Positions 23,984 through 35,331 of a stretch of 64,000 bases of DNA are shown here, one piece after another. A model generated the notes under the pieces. That model was not told the DNA's origin. It made no database searches and saw only the letters and a program-made list of their open reading frames with translations. Made by a program: the position numbers and the translations under genes. Within the stretch, counting starts at the first letter, position 1. The number at the start of each line of letters is the position of its first letter. This stretch comes from Vespula vulgaris (Eukaryota; Arthropoda; Insecta; Hymenoptera; Vespidae), in the NCBI RefSeq assembly GCF_905475345.1, contig NC_066604.1:1800001-1864000 (forward strand), in the 5' to 3' direction.

Positions 23984-24134
23984 CGATGTGGCAACCGATA
24001 AAAGATCGTCTGGAAAATCGTTGGAGCGACTCGACACATAGAGAGAGACTCAGCACCGCGACGCCGCCGTCGTCGTCGTCGTCGTCATCGTATTCTCAAC
24101 AAAGCAAAATACTCTCTATTGCAAGTTAGCACGG
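23984..24134 (+). repeat. Duplicated element I, copy 2
   Basis: Second direct copy of the 23137-23253 element. It is lengthened by a GCC/GTC triplet run (24061-24092). Relative to copy 1 it has extra bases between ATTGC and GCACGG, and these bases create the left arm of the inverted repeat at 24121-24145. Confidence 0.65.
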
Positions 24135-24145
24135 CGCTAACTTGC
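24121..24145. promoter_or_regulatory. Perfect inverted repeat, 10-bp arms, 5-bp spacer
   Basis: Left arm GCAAGTTAGC, spacer ACGGC, right arm GCTAACTTGC, with no mismatch. It sits at the 3' end of duplicated element I copy 2. The arms are too short for a microRNA precursor. A dimer-binding site or small cruciform is more plausible. Confidence 0.4.
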
Positions 24146-24478
24146 TCTCACTAACACTTAAACGAACCATTAGCAAGGCGTAACGCTTCGACGAGATCGA
24201 ACGATCGAACGATCTTGATCCTTTCTTTCACAAGTAGTTCATTAAAACTTACTCAGACGTTTCATTATCACGTAAATCATTTCATCATGATTATACCCAG
24301 GTAAACCCACCGAATGAATACTTGAAAAGTTCAAAATCATTTCTGATCCTATTAGATATTCCATTCACATGTTACTCTCTGTATAATCATCTATCGCATA
24401 GGTAAAAACAAAACTAGTTTCTTAGTTAAAGATGATAAAATTTTTCAATAAATAAATTATTCAACGTTAAACGTTATA

Positions 24479-24521
<43 letters not shown>

Positions 24522-24938
24522 GTATGTAGATAGACAGATAGATAGATAGGTAGCTAGCTAGCTAGTATTAGAAAAAGCCAATGGTAGACCCAACATGGAA
24601 ACATGCGAAATGATTAGGCTATAGGAGAACCCATGTTCTCTTTGAAGGGAGGCGACTAAATTATTCGCTAAGCTACACGGTCGTTCACGCAGTCGCATAG
24701 GAAGTGACGCGCGTGGCTCTATTGGTTGGTTGCTTGGTTGCTTGGTTGCTTGGTTGGTATCAAGTGCACGATAGACGAGACTTCGAGAACGTGGTCCATG
24801 ACTATCCGGACACGACGACGACGACGACGACGACGACGACGTCCATCTCTTTCTATCGAGCTCGTTGCACTCGGTGCACGGCTTGGTTGCCCGTTTAAAC
24901 GAGCCGAGTCGAAGCGTTGCATTGTGCATTGCCGTGTC
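24146..24938. other. Noncoding interval with AT, GATA and 8-bp repeats
   Basis: AT-rich unique DNA, then (TA)n at 24481-24516, GATA/AGCT runs at 24526-24567, a unique island (24570-24715), a GGTTGCTT minisatellite (24721-24757) and a CGA run (24813-24840). Open frames on both strands here are short and unrecognised. Confidence 0.65.
24721..24757 (+). repeat. 8-bp minisatellite, unit GGTTGCTT
   Basis: About four units of GGTTGCTT, flanked by GGTTGGT. Confidence 0.85.
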
Positions 24939-25105
24939 GTTGCATGCAAGGCGTGGCCCTCTCTCTCTCTCTCCCTCTCTCTTTCTTTCTCTTTCTCTCT
25001 TTCTCTCTTAGCATTCGCATCGGGGAAGCAACGATACGACCGGTGTGATATCGCCACGCGAGACTTTTAGTGCTCCCTCGACTCCTTTAAGGCACTATCG
25101 CAACC
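24939..25105 (+). repeat. Duplicated element II, copy 1
   Basis: Shares ordered blocks with 25549-25680: CAAGGCGTGGC, GAAGCA-CGATACG-CCG, GTGATATCG-CACGCG, AGTGCTCC and later CTATCG and CTCG. A CT tract interrupts this copy at 24958-25010. The blocks are CpG-rich and non-repetitive. Confidence 0.6.
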
Positions 25106-25348
25106 GCTCTCGTTCCTTCGATTCGTTTCGTTTCGTTTCGTTTCGTTTCCATCGCGAATAGCGACCGAACACCGTCGACGTCGTCGTTCTTTTAAGTCTT
25201 GAATAATAATAATCGTCGTATGCATTTGCCTTTTGCAAAATCGAATCATTATTTACGAACTATCTCAAAGAAAAAGAAAAAGAAAGAAAGAAAACGTTGT
25301 CGACGTGCAAATATTTTTTCTTCCTTCTTTTTTCTTCTTATATCGAGG

Positions 25349-25399
<51 letters not shown>

Positions 25400-25548
25400 C
25401 ACACATATATACATATATATGTCATATAAAAAAATTAAAAGAAAAATAAGACACTTTTAATTACGACTTATATTAGATAAGAAAAGAATGGTTAAAGTGA
25501 AACGAATCAATACCAATGATCGAATAAACATAGTCTCTGTGTCGTGCA
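25106..25548. other. Noncoding spacer with (AT)n tract
   Basis: Contains a TTTCG run (25125-25147), an A/G-rich stretch, (AT)n at 25353-25393 and AT-rich sequence between the two copies of element II. Confidence 0.7.
25353..25393. repeat. (AT)n tract, about 41 bp
   Basis: Uninterrupted AT dinucleotides. Confidence 0.95.
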
Positions 25549-25680
25549 GAGACAAGGCGTGGCACTTTACACCATAGGGAGAAGCACCGATACGTCCGTC
25601 GTGATATCGACACGCGCGAGAGAGTCAGTGCTCCTTTCGAGTTTCGAAGTTGCTATCGTTTCCGACTCGACAAGGAGCCG
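25549..25680 (+). repeat. Duplicated element II, copy 2
   Basis: Second direct copy of the 24939-25105 element, about 70% alike by eye across the alignable part and lacking the CT tract. A possible degenerate third relative lies near 26166-26210, where GATACGAC and CACGCGACTTTT words recur. Confidence 0.6.
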
Positions 25681-25698
25681 AGAAAGAGAGGGAACGAA

Positions 25699-25737
<39 letters not shown>

Positions 25738-26178
25738 AAGACTTTGTACCCACTTTTAGAAAAAGAGAACGCGGTAGCTTCGATATCCTTTTAAAGACCG
25801 ACGCGTTTACTCCTCCTCGTGGAATCGTTTTTTCCCTTCTTCTTTTTTTCTTCTCTCTCTCTCTCTCTTTTTTTTCTCTTCTTTTTTTTTTTTTTTTTAA
25901 TCGAGAGAGTTTTACCTCACTCTTAAAAGAGATATATCCAAGAAAATTAATGTATTAATTAACGAGAGAGAAAATGAAAGAGAGAGATAAAACGATTCCG
26001 TTATATTTCTCTCTCGATTGTTCAAATATAAAAATCTTTAGGAAATAAATTGCACAATATTATATCTGTTTTATATATATGTATATATATATTATAGACG
26101 ATAGTCCACCAAGTTACAAACGTACTTATATATTTCTCTTATTCAAGATCACGCTTGTTATATAGATACGACGACCAC

Positions 26179-26195
26179 GACGGGTCTGACCCGTC
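26179..26195. promoter_or_regulatory. 17-bp palindrome GACGGGTC-T-GACCCGTC
   Basis: Perfect 8-bp arms around one base. This size is expected several times by chance in a window this long, so the call is weak. It is listed because it lies beside the possible third relative of element II. Confidence 0.2.
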
Positions 26196-26254
26196 ACGCG
26201 ACTTTTCTACTTCGTCTCTATCAATTTTTTTTTCTCTTCCTTCACCTCCACCAT

Positions 26255-26257
<3 letters not shown>

Positions 26258-26305
<48 letters not shown>
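26258..26305. repeat. (CT)n tract, 48 bp
   Basis: Uninterrupted polypyrimidine CT. Its complement is a GAGA-type tract that can form triplex DNA or bind GAGA-type factors. Confidence 0.95.
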
Positions 26306-26307
<2 letters not shown>

Positions 26308-26584
26308 TCTTTCTCTTTCGAACTAAAATCGAAACGATTCGCGGATATGTTTCCGTCATGTCTGAACGTCGTAAATGAAAGAGCGCTTCTCGGTGTCCTT
26401 TGATATATTCGAAATCGAATAATAGAGACCGCCACGTCTTTCCTGGCGTGTCCTCGTCGTCGTCGTAGTCGTCGTAGTCATCGTAGTTGTCGTTCCGATT
26501 CTCACGTAGAGACCTATCGAACTCGCACACGATCCTTATGGCCCCATCCAGAATCATGCACACGTGAGATAGAAACAGAGAGAG

Positions 26585-26634
<50 letters not shown>

Positions 26635-28082
26635 TGGAAGAATCTCTTCCTTGCCGTTCTTCTTCTCGTCTCTTCCTACTCGTCGTCGATTCCCATAATG
26701 CTTTTCCCGGCTTTCGAATTATTCGAATATCGATCGTAAACGTTGAATCACGTTGGATATTACGGTAACGAGAGATCCTTATACCGATAATCCTTCTATC
26801 TCTCTTTTTTTCTTTCTTTCTTTCTTTCTTTCTTTCTCTTTCTATTTTCTCTACTCGTTTATATTACGACCTTTAATCGATTTATTTCCACCAAAGAGTA
26901 GTCACGGAAAGAGTTATAACTCTCTTCTACATCGATCATAAGATCGACCTCAAGCGGAAGTCGATGACTATACCTATCTCTCTTTCTTTCTCCCTCGCTC
27001 TTTTCTCCCTTTTTTTTTCTTTTTCCATCCTCCTTCCACCCACTATTTCTTCTCGTCTCTCTCCATCTTTGCCCTTATCGATTTAACCGATAACACTACC
27101 GTGTCGTCATTTAAATCTGATTTATTCAAACCAGAACACGTAGTAAATCGTTTCCATTAATCTGTACCATTAATTCCATAAAAATGTTTGTCTATTCGTT
27201 TTATATCCCGTCGGAATCCCGTAACAATATGAGTTAAACGAAGATATTTCATTTTATTTTCTTCTTTCCCTCTTCGTTTCTTTTTTTTTCTTTTCCATCT
27301 TGAATTAGCTAAACGCGTGATAGTTAATCGCTGGAAATCGTTTATAGATGTTAAGTTGTATACACACACACACACATATATATATATATCTTTTTCTTTC
27401 TCATTTATTTACGTAATTAAGCATGCGTGCAAACTAGTTTCGCTCAACGATTCCTCCGTTACGTGTACACGTAACTCAGAGAAAGAGAGAGAGAGAGAGA
27501 AAAAGAGAAAGAGAGAGAGAGAGAAAGAGAGAGAAAGAGGAAGAGAAAAGAAAAGAGAAAAGAAGAGGAGAAAGAAACGACGTTCTTCTTCCTTCTTTAA
27601 CTCAGTCTACAACTACTTGCTCAGATTGATAAAGTTTGTCGCGCCTTTTGGCGCTCCAATTCCCACGCGCGTGTTCCTACGAGAGGTAGCTTGCCTGACA
27701 GGAATCTATCTCGAACGTACATCTAGAAACAAGACTTACTTCTTATTCTTGCCAGACCAGATCCTCCCTGTCCCCTCTTTCTCCTCCTCCTCCTCCTCCT
27801 CCGCCTCCTCCTCCTCCTCGTTTTTCGCGTCAATTATTAGAACTTCTTTCCTTGCATTAAACCACATCACTGTACATAATACTCGTAAACGAAGAAAAAT
27901 ATTTAATGAAGGAACTTTATTATATACCCCTGCGATACGTAAATACCGTATCTATTTAAAAAAAAAAAAAAAGAAAAAGAAAAAAAAGAAAAGAAAAAAA
28001 GAATCGATCGATACCTTACGAAACGTATGGAATTTTAAACGATTTCTATCTAAATTTTTACAAAACTCTTTTAAACTCTTTT

Positions 28083-28085
<3 letters not shown>

Positions 28086-28121
<36 letters not shown>
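28086..28121. repeat. (AT)n tract
   Basis: Uninterrupted AT dinucleotides followed by a short GT run (28126-28140). Confidence 0.95.
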
Positions 28122-28125
<4 letters not shown>

Positions 28126-28250
28126 GCGTGTGTGTGTGTGATATTAAATGTATTACAAGAAAATGAGAAAACAAATTAGAACTTCGCTTTGAAAGCAACA
28201 ATTTTTTTTTCTTTCTTCTTTTTCTTTTCTTTTTCTTTTTTCTTTTCATT

Positions 28251-28480
28251 TTGTTGTGGTCCTCTCCCGTCCGATAGATTGACCAGAGCTAACACCAGGC
28301 TGTATAAAAGAACGTAATCACAGGCTGTCGTAACAGTGTGCTTTTATAGTTTCACGTGCACAATGCATCCGGCGAGTGATACTTACATAATATATTCGAT
28401 CGTTATAGATCGTTTGACGTCCTGGGGTGGCTGCGCTCTATCCACGGCTGAATGGATCGAAAAAAAGTGAAATCCAACGT
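28251..28480 (+). promoter_or_regulatory. Candidate TATA/initiator core promoter
   Basis: TATAAAAG at 28303-28310 is followed, with the A 32 bp downstream of the first T, by ACAGTG at 28333-28338, which resembles an initiator. A CACGTG E-box lies at 28353-28358. The surrounding 200 bp is unique and GC-balanced. TATAAAAG alone occurs about as often as chance predicts in this AT-rich window, so only the combination is suggestive. Confidence 0.2.
28363..28470 (+). CDS. Small open frame downstream of candidate promoter, hypothetical
   Basis: ATG to TGA, 35 codons, beginning MHPASDTYIIYSIVIDRL and ending in a Lys-rich tail. It is the first ATG after the putative start region at about 28335. There is no known domain. 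A hydrophobic stretch near codons 8-16 is too short to call a membrane segment. Its main merit is position. Confidence 0.1.
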   Translation: MHPASDTYIIYSIVIDRLTSWGGCALSTAEWIEKK

Positions 28481-29590
28481 CCGTCCGTTTTTCATTCCGT
28501 CCGCACGTCGATCTATACGTTCCCTCTCTCTCTCTCTTTCTCTTATACTATGGAATGTTATATCGAAAGAACGGAATCGATAGTCGATATTTTTATAGTC
28601 TTCAATACAGTTTTAGAGAGATCGACTTCTTCCGGTAAGAAGATCTCTACACTTTCTTTTCGGATAAAAAGATGATGATTCAGCGATACATAACTCTCGG
28701 TTTCTACTATAACGTCAGCATTTTAAATCCCTACTTCCTCGCGTTTTTCTATTCGAAGAAAGAAGAAGAAAAAGAAAAGAAAAAAAAGAAGAAGAAAAAA
28801 GGAGAACCTTCTTCGAAGCAACTTTTAACTTTAAGTATGGAGATAATTGACCGATCGTTTCTTTTCTATTTTATCGTTATTTTCTTACCCTTCGGACATC
28901 TTCTTTTCGAAAAGGAAGAAGAGAGAAAGAGAGAGAAACGGTTGGCAAAGTCGAGACTACAGAGGCACGACTTTGCCACGACTTGACATTACTGACCTAT
29001 GGCGTTTCACGATACATGAAGAGGTCACCGAAGAACGTCGAGATCGCTACTTGAACGAGCGTACCGGCCGTTAAGTAGGCGGCACGAACGATCCCGACGG
29101 ATTAATCGCGGAAAGTGTGAAGCGATCCAAAGCTCACGGTAGATCTAGCACGGCAGCGAACCGTTGCTAATTCACAGCTCGATCAGCATCCTCTTCTAAT
29201 TTCTTTTTCATCTACCACTTCTTCTTCTTCTTCTTCTTCTTCTTCGTTTTCTTCGTTTTCCTCTTCAAAGTACTCCTTCCATAATTTTAGATAAAATTTC
29301 TTTTTCGTTCGTACCGGACGAAAGTATGATCTTCTTCTTCTTCTTTTCTTTCTTTTTGCGTGCTAGCTTTCTTGATCTTTTAAGCACCAAGCAAGAGGAC
29401 GAGATTACACTGGTATTATTTATTAAAGGTACACCGAGGTACGCTCGTAGACTTCTCGTAGAATCATAATTGCGTTAACTCGAGGCGTTGGAAATTGTGA
29501 AACGGAGCCAATGAATGCGGTGGGATTATTCGCGGAATCACCGAGCCGTTTCTAATTCGTATCTATGCTCCTATGATGTTATCGATACTC

Positions 29591-29600
<10 letters not shown>
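28481..29600. other. Noncoding mosaic with a CpG-rich island
   Basis: CT and A/G-rich runs flank a unique island at 28940-29180. The island is CpG-rich and includes GGATTAATC, a bicoid/orthodenticle-type TAATCC core, near 29099-29107. (CTT)n lies at 29218-29245 and (AT)n begins near 29594. Confidence 0.6.
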
Positions 29601-29634
<34 letters not shown>

Positions 29635-30180
29635 CTGTCTCTCTATCTCTATCTCTCTCCCTGTTATTCTACTTCTAATATTATTTTACGCACAAATCTG
29701 CAATATTATCTCGCGCGAATGAAAACTCGTGATTCAACCGTAGATCAAATATTTTACATTCGCGAGAGTTATAAACTTTCGAGGGAATGTTCCATATTAA
29801 AAAAAGGACATTCTCGGATCCTTGTATTTCTAGAAACGTACAAGAACTCATTCAGTCACGGATTAGTTAGAGGCCTCGGGGTAGAAGTCTCTTAGTGAAA
29901 TTCGGCGAAGCGAATCCGGAACACACCAATGGGAACCGTGTGCTATTCGTTGAGCGTTACTGCGTTCTTGCAAGCACCTTCATTTCAAAGAGTGGACATC
30001 CTTGAAGATTTCTTTCTCTTTCTATCTCTCTCTCTATCTATCTCTTTGGAGTTCTTAAACAGGGTCTTTGGCGTTGTTCCAGACGTAGATATATACCAGA
30101 AACGATCTCAGCATCTCGAATTAATACTGATTTCTGAACTACGAGCGACATCCTCGCGAGCTCCTGCGCAATCGTATTGG

Positions 30181-30360
30181 ACTGTCAGTTATTAATTACG
30201 CTTGTCGGATACAGGCCAATATCGTTTATCGACGAGCTTAATCACTTAAACTGGCCCGCCTGCTGACAACACGAGGCAAAGGGACGGCTGCAAAGTGGAT
30301 TATTATTATTTACCCGCTCGTGCCACGAGCTCTTCACGAATTGTTCTTCGATGAGAGTTC
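30181..30360. promoter_or_regulatory. Candidate conserved noncoding element
   Basis: Unique, GC-balanced, with AATTAC homeodomain words, AATCACTTAA (NK2-type TTAAGTG on the minus strand), a TTTAT-rich stretch and GCCCGCC. It has no open frame of note. Motif density plus freedom from microsatellites suggests regulatory DNA; conservation has not been tested. Confidence 0.28.
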
Positions 30361-30589
30361 ATAATTCATCGAATCATTAGTAATATACGATGAAATATAT
30401 ATTTTATCATTTCCTTATTACATACACACACACACGCGCACACATATATATCACGTTATCAGTAGCTTTCGCTTTTTTTAATCAATTTTTCAACACACAC
30501 ACACATATATATATATATATTTATATGGATGATGTAGTTTCTATTTCTATTTCTAAAAGAAGACCGATAGAAAGTTTTAAACTATAATT

Positions 30590-30844
30590 CTATAGCATAA
30601 CTGGTTCATCGGGTACTCGCAATGGGATACCATTTTGTGATTCGGAAGACGATCGCTCGAAATGCCTTCGGGCTAACTCGAGAGCAACATGCTCGTAAAT
30701 CATTCCAGTCGGATTCCTTTCCTCGCGGATCCTTTCGTTTTTAATTGGTCGACGCGAAGCATCATCGTTGAATTCTAACCGTCGAGAGCTTGTCAATCTC
30801 GTAACGCTCGAGTGTCGTTCATTGATTTCTCGATAAGAATTCAA
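30590..30844 (-). CDS. Open minus-strand segment, possible terminal exon, unrecognised
   Basis: About 84 sense codons ending in a TAG stop. The composition is mixed rather than repetitive, rich in Arg, Glu, Ser and Asn, and it ends ...NGIPLRVPDEPVML. The frame is open somewhat further upstream, to about 30885, with no ATG until well inside it. If coding, it would need a 3' splice site. I see no strong acceptor and recognise no family. Confidence 0.15.
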   Translation of the reverse strand: MNSYREINERHSSVTRLTSSRRLEFNDDASRRPIKNERIREERNPTGMIYEHVALELARRHFERSSSESQNGIPLRVPDEPVML

Positions 30845-31881
30845 AGCAGTCGAGGACGTAGTAGAGAAATTAATGGATAATTATGCTCGTTCCTTGTCAC
30901 AAGATATACCACAAGTAAATACACGATCGCATCGCTCGCATACATTACAGATATTATTCTTTATTAATTGTCTCTGACTCACCTTCGGATCGTAAAGATG
31001 GAAGACTAATTTTTATCATTTCTTACGCGATAGGTGAGAGAAATAATAATAATAATTAAAAAATCACAAAATAAAACAGAGAAAACGAATAAAGAAAAAA
31101 AAATATATATATATATACTTTGCCATCGGTAGCAAATTAATCGGTTTGCCGGTTCGTTAATATCCTTCTCGTTAGCTTGTAAAGTGACTTGATCGATCGG
31201 CTAAACGGATTTTTACGCTTGATCCTGGTCCTGTTGCTCGACGAAGTAAAAGAGTAAAATAGATCTCGGAAAGAGTAGTATACCGGCTAGTTGATAATCG
31301 TTATACCTTTCGATAAAACTTACGTTACGTACGTGCGTATATGCCAAGGAAAAAGAAAGAAAAGAGAAAAAGGGGTGGAGAGAAAAAGAGGAGAGAAAGA
31401 CGGATAGATAAAAAGAAGAAAAGAAAAAAAGAAAGACTGAACGAGAGAGTGAAAAAAAGATAGAGAGAGAGAGAGAGAGAGAACCGCCGATAAACGTCGA
31501 CGAAGTTCGATGCAATCAGCCAGATAGTCAGATTGCCTGTAGTCAGAGCAGACAGTGCCTATTTACTTTTTGCCTCGCACACCGATCATAATCGATCGAC
31601 TTATCGATCTTCCCCACCCTCCACCGCGTCCCTCGATGATCGGTTTAACGCTTGAGAAACGCATAATCGCGCTTTAGAAGCGGCGGCCTTTTCTAACATA
31701 AGCGAGAGTAAACCGTTGCTTGCACTCGGCTATTGTTCGGTACGGCACCGTTTTAGAAATAGAATTGAGAGACTAGAGAGGGGGGAAAAAATATCGCGCG
31801 ATCTTATCGAAAATCGAGAATTGATATCTCGTTAAAGTTATGATCGGTTTCTTTAATGGAAAATCTTTGTGTCTCTCTTTC

Positions 31882-31882
<1 letters not shown>

Positions 31883-31916
<34 letters not shown>

Positions 31917-31931
31917 GTCTGTCTGTCTATC
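31883..31931. repeat. (CTAT)n then (CTGT)n tract
   Basis: Nine or so CTAT units pass into three CTGT units. Confidence 0.9.
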
Positions 31932-33002
31932 CCTTTTTATCTTATTTACAACGGAGCTTCTCCTCGTAAGATGCACGAAGAAGGATTATTAAATAAATCG
32001 TATTAAAAAAAAAAAAAAGAAAAAAGAAAGAAAGAAAGAAAAAAGAAATTATAGCCACGAGAATAGTATTTCGAAATTACCCACGTGGCACACATTCTGA
32101 CACGCACAGCTCGGAAGTTTATTACGCATTGCTTTTACCTCGACTCGAAGACGACCGGAAACATCCATTCTTTCTCGTCCTTATATCATGCGAACTAACC
32201 ACGATTCTCCGCTCGAGTCGAGCAAAGGTCATTCTTACGCACTTCGGAGTCATTCGCAATACGTTCTTGTAATCGGACTTGATTATGGACATCGCTCGTA
32301 GGTAGAACCCTCTCGTTATGTATGAGTGTATATATACATTTATGGATTTATCTATCCGTGCACGTGTAATAACGGAAGCGTATGCGAGAGGAACGGTCAT
32401 GTTCCTCCTTCTTCTCCTTTTCTTTTTCTTCATCTTACTTTACTAACCGTTTGTTCTCTTTATTATATATAACCGACATCTATCGTACCGTCATTTCTTT
32501 TTTCTTCTACTAGCATTCGCGTCTTATTAACGTTTCCTTCTATAAAAAAGAAGTGAGAAAAGAAAAGAGAAAAAAAAAGAGAGAGAGACAGAGAGAAAAA
32601 AGTCAATCATCGTCGTAACGGGCTTAAAGCAAAATCGTTACAAAGAAATCAACTCCGCGGCCTTTGGTAATGGTAATAAATCTTTAAAAATTTCGATCCT
32701 CGCGAGAATGGGTATTATCGTATATTTAACTGATCGATCGGATGACGAGACGACGGACATATCGATCGATTTTACATGCGATTGCCACGAACTCGAGAAT
32801 TCGTTCGCATAATATTCTTATGAATATTTATGTTCTCTCGTGGCTCAGGTGAAAAAAGTGAAAGAGGAAGAGAGAAAGAAAGGCAAACAAAAAAAAATGT
32901 TAATGAAAAAGAAAAGGAAGAAAAAAGAAAAAAGGACTCCAGCGAACGCCTACGATTACGGTTTGTCAATTTTGATCTCCTCAAGTCTATCTCTTCTTAT
33001 TT

Positions 33003-33007
<5 letters not shown>

Positions 33008-33036
<29 letters not shown>

Positions 33037-33057
33037 CGTATATATATATATATATAT
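33008..33057. repeat. (AT)n tract with ACGTA interruption
   Basis: Two AT runs separated by a single ACG interruption near 33036. Confidence 0.9.
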
Positions 33058-33806
33058 CTTTTCGAGGACGAAATTAACAAACGAGCGATCAACGTGGGAG
33101 AATAAACGAGATTGATTACACGGACAAGTCCTTCTATTTCTTCTCTTTTTTATATTTATCTTTTAACACGGACACGCACGAAGAGGATAAATTATTCAAC
33201 AAAGTATAAGTTCTGTTATCGCGAATTATTTATCGTGAGAGAAAGGACGTGTGTTTGGTAAGAGAGGGATGAAAGGAGAGGTGGATAAAGGGTGAGTGGG
33301 AGGAAGAGGGGGTGGGTGTGTTGAGATGGAAGAGGAAGACGAGGAAACAAAAATGAAGTTCCAAGTTTCATTAAAATATTTTCGCGATGAATTCACGGTA
33401 GAATCACGAGTGACAAGTCGCATGTTATAAAATGATAATAAGGATAAACGAATTCGCTCGACACGAGTTTGTTGTATGATTAATGCTCCTGTTCCTCCAC
33501 CACGTCCTCCTCCTCCTTCTTTTCTTCTTCTTCTTCTTCTTCTTCTTCTTCTTCTGAGTCCTCTCAGATATCGTCCTTCGATTAATGTTAATTACGACTT
33601 AACGTCAAGCGATAAGTTCGAGAAGAGACACTTTCGAGAGTCATTACGCGTTCGATGGACAAAATTAGGTCGAGAGATCGAAATCCGGGCAAGAAACGAG
33701 CTACGAAAAAGAAACGAAACGAACTTCGTTATACTCCTTTTTCGATGTCTTCCGTAACGTTGTTTTTTAACGATAAAAAAAAGGAAGAGGAAGAGAAGAA
33801 GAAGAT

Positions 33807-33837
<31 letters not shown>

Positions 33838-34124
33838 ACGAGAAAGGTTCGTCCCAACATTGGCTACTTATTTTTCAAGCCTGACTTTCAGAGCGTTCGC
33901 TTTCGAGAAATTTGTAAGAAATCGCGAAGGAAGGACTCTCGGTTGTCGATCGGATCGATAATAAGAAAAAAGTTTGCTCGATCGAGCACGATCCGGCTTT
34001 TTGTCGCTTTTGTTTAGCTGCAGAATCCGGGTCACCAAGCGGGAGCCCGCTGATCGCCTCGTATTCGCCGCGTAACTATGAATATTCTATACATTCGTAC
34101 ATACATATACACACATACACACAC

Positions 34125-34125
<1 letters not shown>

Positions 34126-34160
<35 letters not shown>
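34126..34160. repeat. (AT)n tract
   Basis: Uninterrupted AT dinucleotides after a CA/TA lead-in. Confidence 0.95.
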
Positions 34161-34162
<2 letters not shown>

Positions 34163-34320
34163 TAGTATCTTGTACGCGTGCAATAATATCGGATAAAATA
34201 AATGATTCGCAAGTCATCCTAGTCGGCGAACGATCTCTCGGCGACTTGATAGTTCTCGCTCTCTTTCTATGGTTTCTTATAATATTTATAAACTACTCAT
34301 ACGTACACGAGTTTCATATG

Positions 34321-34368
34321 CACTCTCACTCACTCACTCACTCACTCACTCACTCACTCTCTCTCTTT
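34321..34368. repeat. (CTCA)n then (CT)n tract
   Basis: About nine CTCA/ACTC units passing into CT dinucleotides. The forward frames read Ser-Leu-Thr-His repeats. Confidence 0.9.
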
Positions 34369-35290
34369 CTTTTTCTTTTTTTTTTCGCAGGAGTAACTGC
34401 AGAAAAGAACCGCGTTATATTCCCGTATGGACCTACGACGACGAGAGATCGATTCATGGATCGCGCCTAGCATCCAAGGTCGATCGCGATCTGCAACCGT
34501 GAAATATTATACTATTGTGCCAATTTTTTTCTTTTTTTTTTTCATCATTCTTCGCTTGGTATCATTCAGTTTCTCTCTCTCTCTCTTTCTTTTAATTATA
34601 TCTAGGATGATAAGCACGATCGAGCATATATTGTTTTTCTGTTTCTATGCATCACAAAAAGAATGGTCCTTATTTCTGATAATTCGTTTTGCCGTTTTGT
34701 CGTTTATATATATATATACAAACATTTATAGAAGAAAATCGAGATTTACTTTGAACCTTGCGCAATCGATAAATCGAAAAACTCTAGACTACAATTTTCA
34801 AGAGGAAAAGATTGCCAATGTTATCTAATTAGAGAAATTAACGGATTCACGAATCACACGAGTACGTATACATGAAAAATGGAAATGGAAATGTAGTAAG
34901 AGAGAAAGAGAGAGAGAGAGAGAAAGAAAGAAAGAAAGAAAGAGAAAAAGAAAAATAGAGAGAGAGAAAGAGAAAGAGCACGATGCAGATATGCACGTGA
35001 CTACACGGTGCGATATAGTGCAGGGGTGTGCGATACGTGTGCCGACGGTTTGACATCCGCTATACATTCACTATTGCACAAGCGATAGATACCTCCTTGC
35101 ACGGGTATCGCTGTCTCGTGCAGAGCGAATTCTTCGTTGTACGGGCTTTGCACACGCCTTGGTACACACCCTCGCGAATAGGTGAACATCGGCTTTGCTG
35201 ATCTTTCTCTTTCTCTCAAACTAACCCATATGTAGAGGACGCATGTATATCTCTCTCTCTATTTCTTCTTTGCTTCCGTCTCTTTCTGTC

Positions 35291-35331
<41 letters not shown>

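Larger units (their letters stand above)
25681..28250. other. Noncoding, repeat-dense
   Basis: GA tracts (25700-25740, 26573-26635), T-rich tracts, a 48-bp CT tract, a CGT run (26455-26490), TTTC (26808-26840), CTC triplets (27779-27822) and (AT)n (28086-28121). Unique islands are small: 26140-26215, 26330-26450 and 27600-27760. The longest open frame, 27317-28084, is mostly poly-RE, poly-S and poly-K from these runs. Confidence 0.7.
29601..31120. other. Noncoding stretch with two unique islands
   Basis: After an (AT)n/CTAT tract come unique islands at 29640-30000 and 30060-30360, then AT/CA runs (30424-30525) and a unique stretch at 30600-30960. The minus strand of the last is open (see 30590-30844). 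Confidence 0.6.
31121..33470. other. Noncoding mosaic
   Basis: Unique islands at 31120-31340, 31480-31760 and 32070-32400 alternate with A/G-rich tracts, CTAT/CTGT (31883-31931) and (AT)n (33008-33057). The 31480-31560 segment has several short AGTCAG and CAGACAG words in succession. No gene is supported. Confidence 0.65.

Noticed and set aside
27317..28084. 255-codon plus-strand open frame, the longest in the window
   Set aside because: Its body is poly-Arg-Glu from a GA tract, poly-Ser from CTC triplets and poly-Lys from an A-rich tract. Only short pieces are non-repetitive and none resembles a known domain.
35070..35120. Possible hairpin AGCGATA...TATCGCT
   Set aside because: Seven-base arms with a loop of about 18 bases are common by chance and too short for a microRNA precursor.
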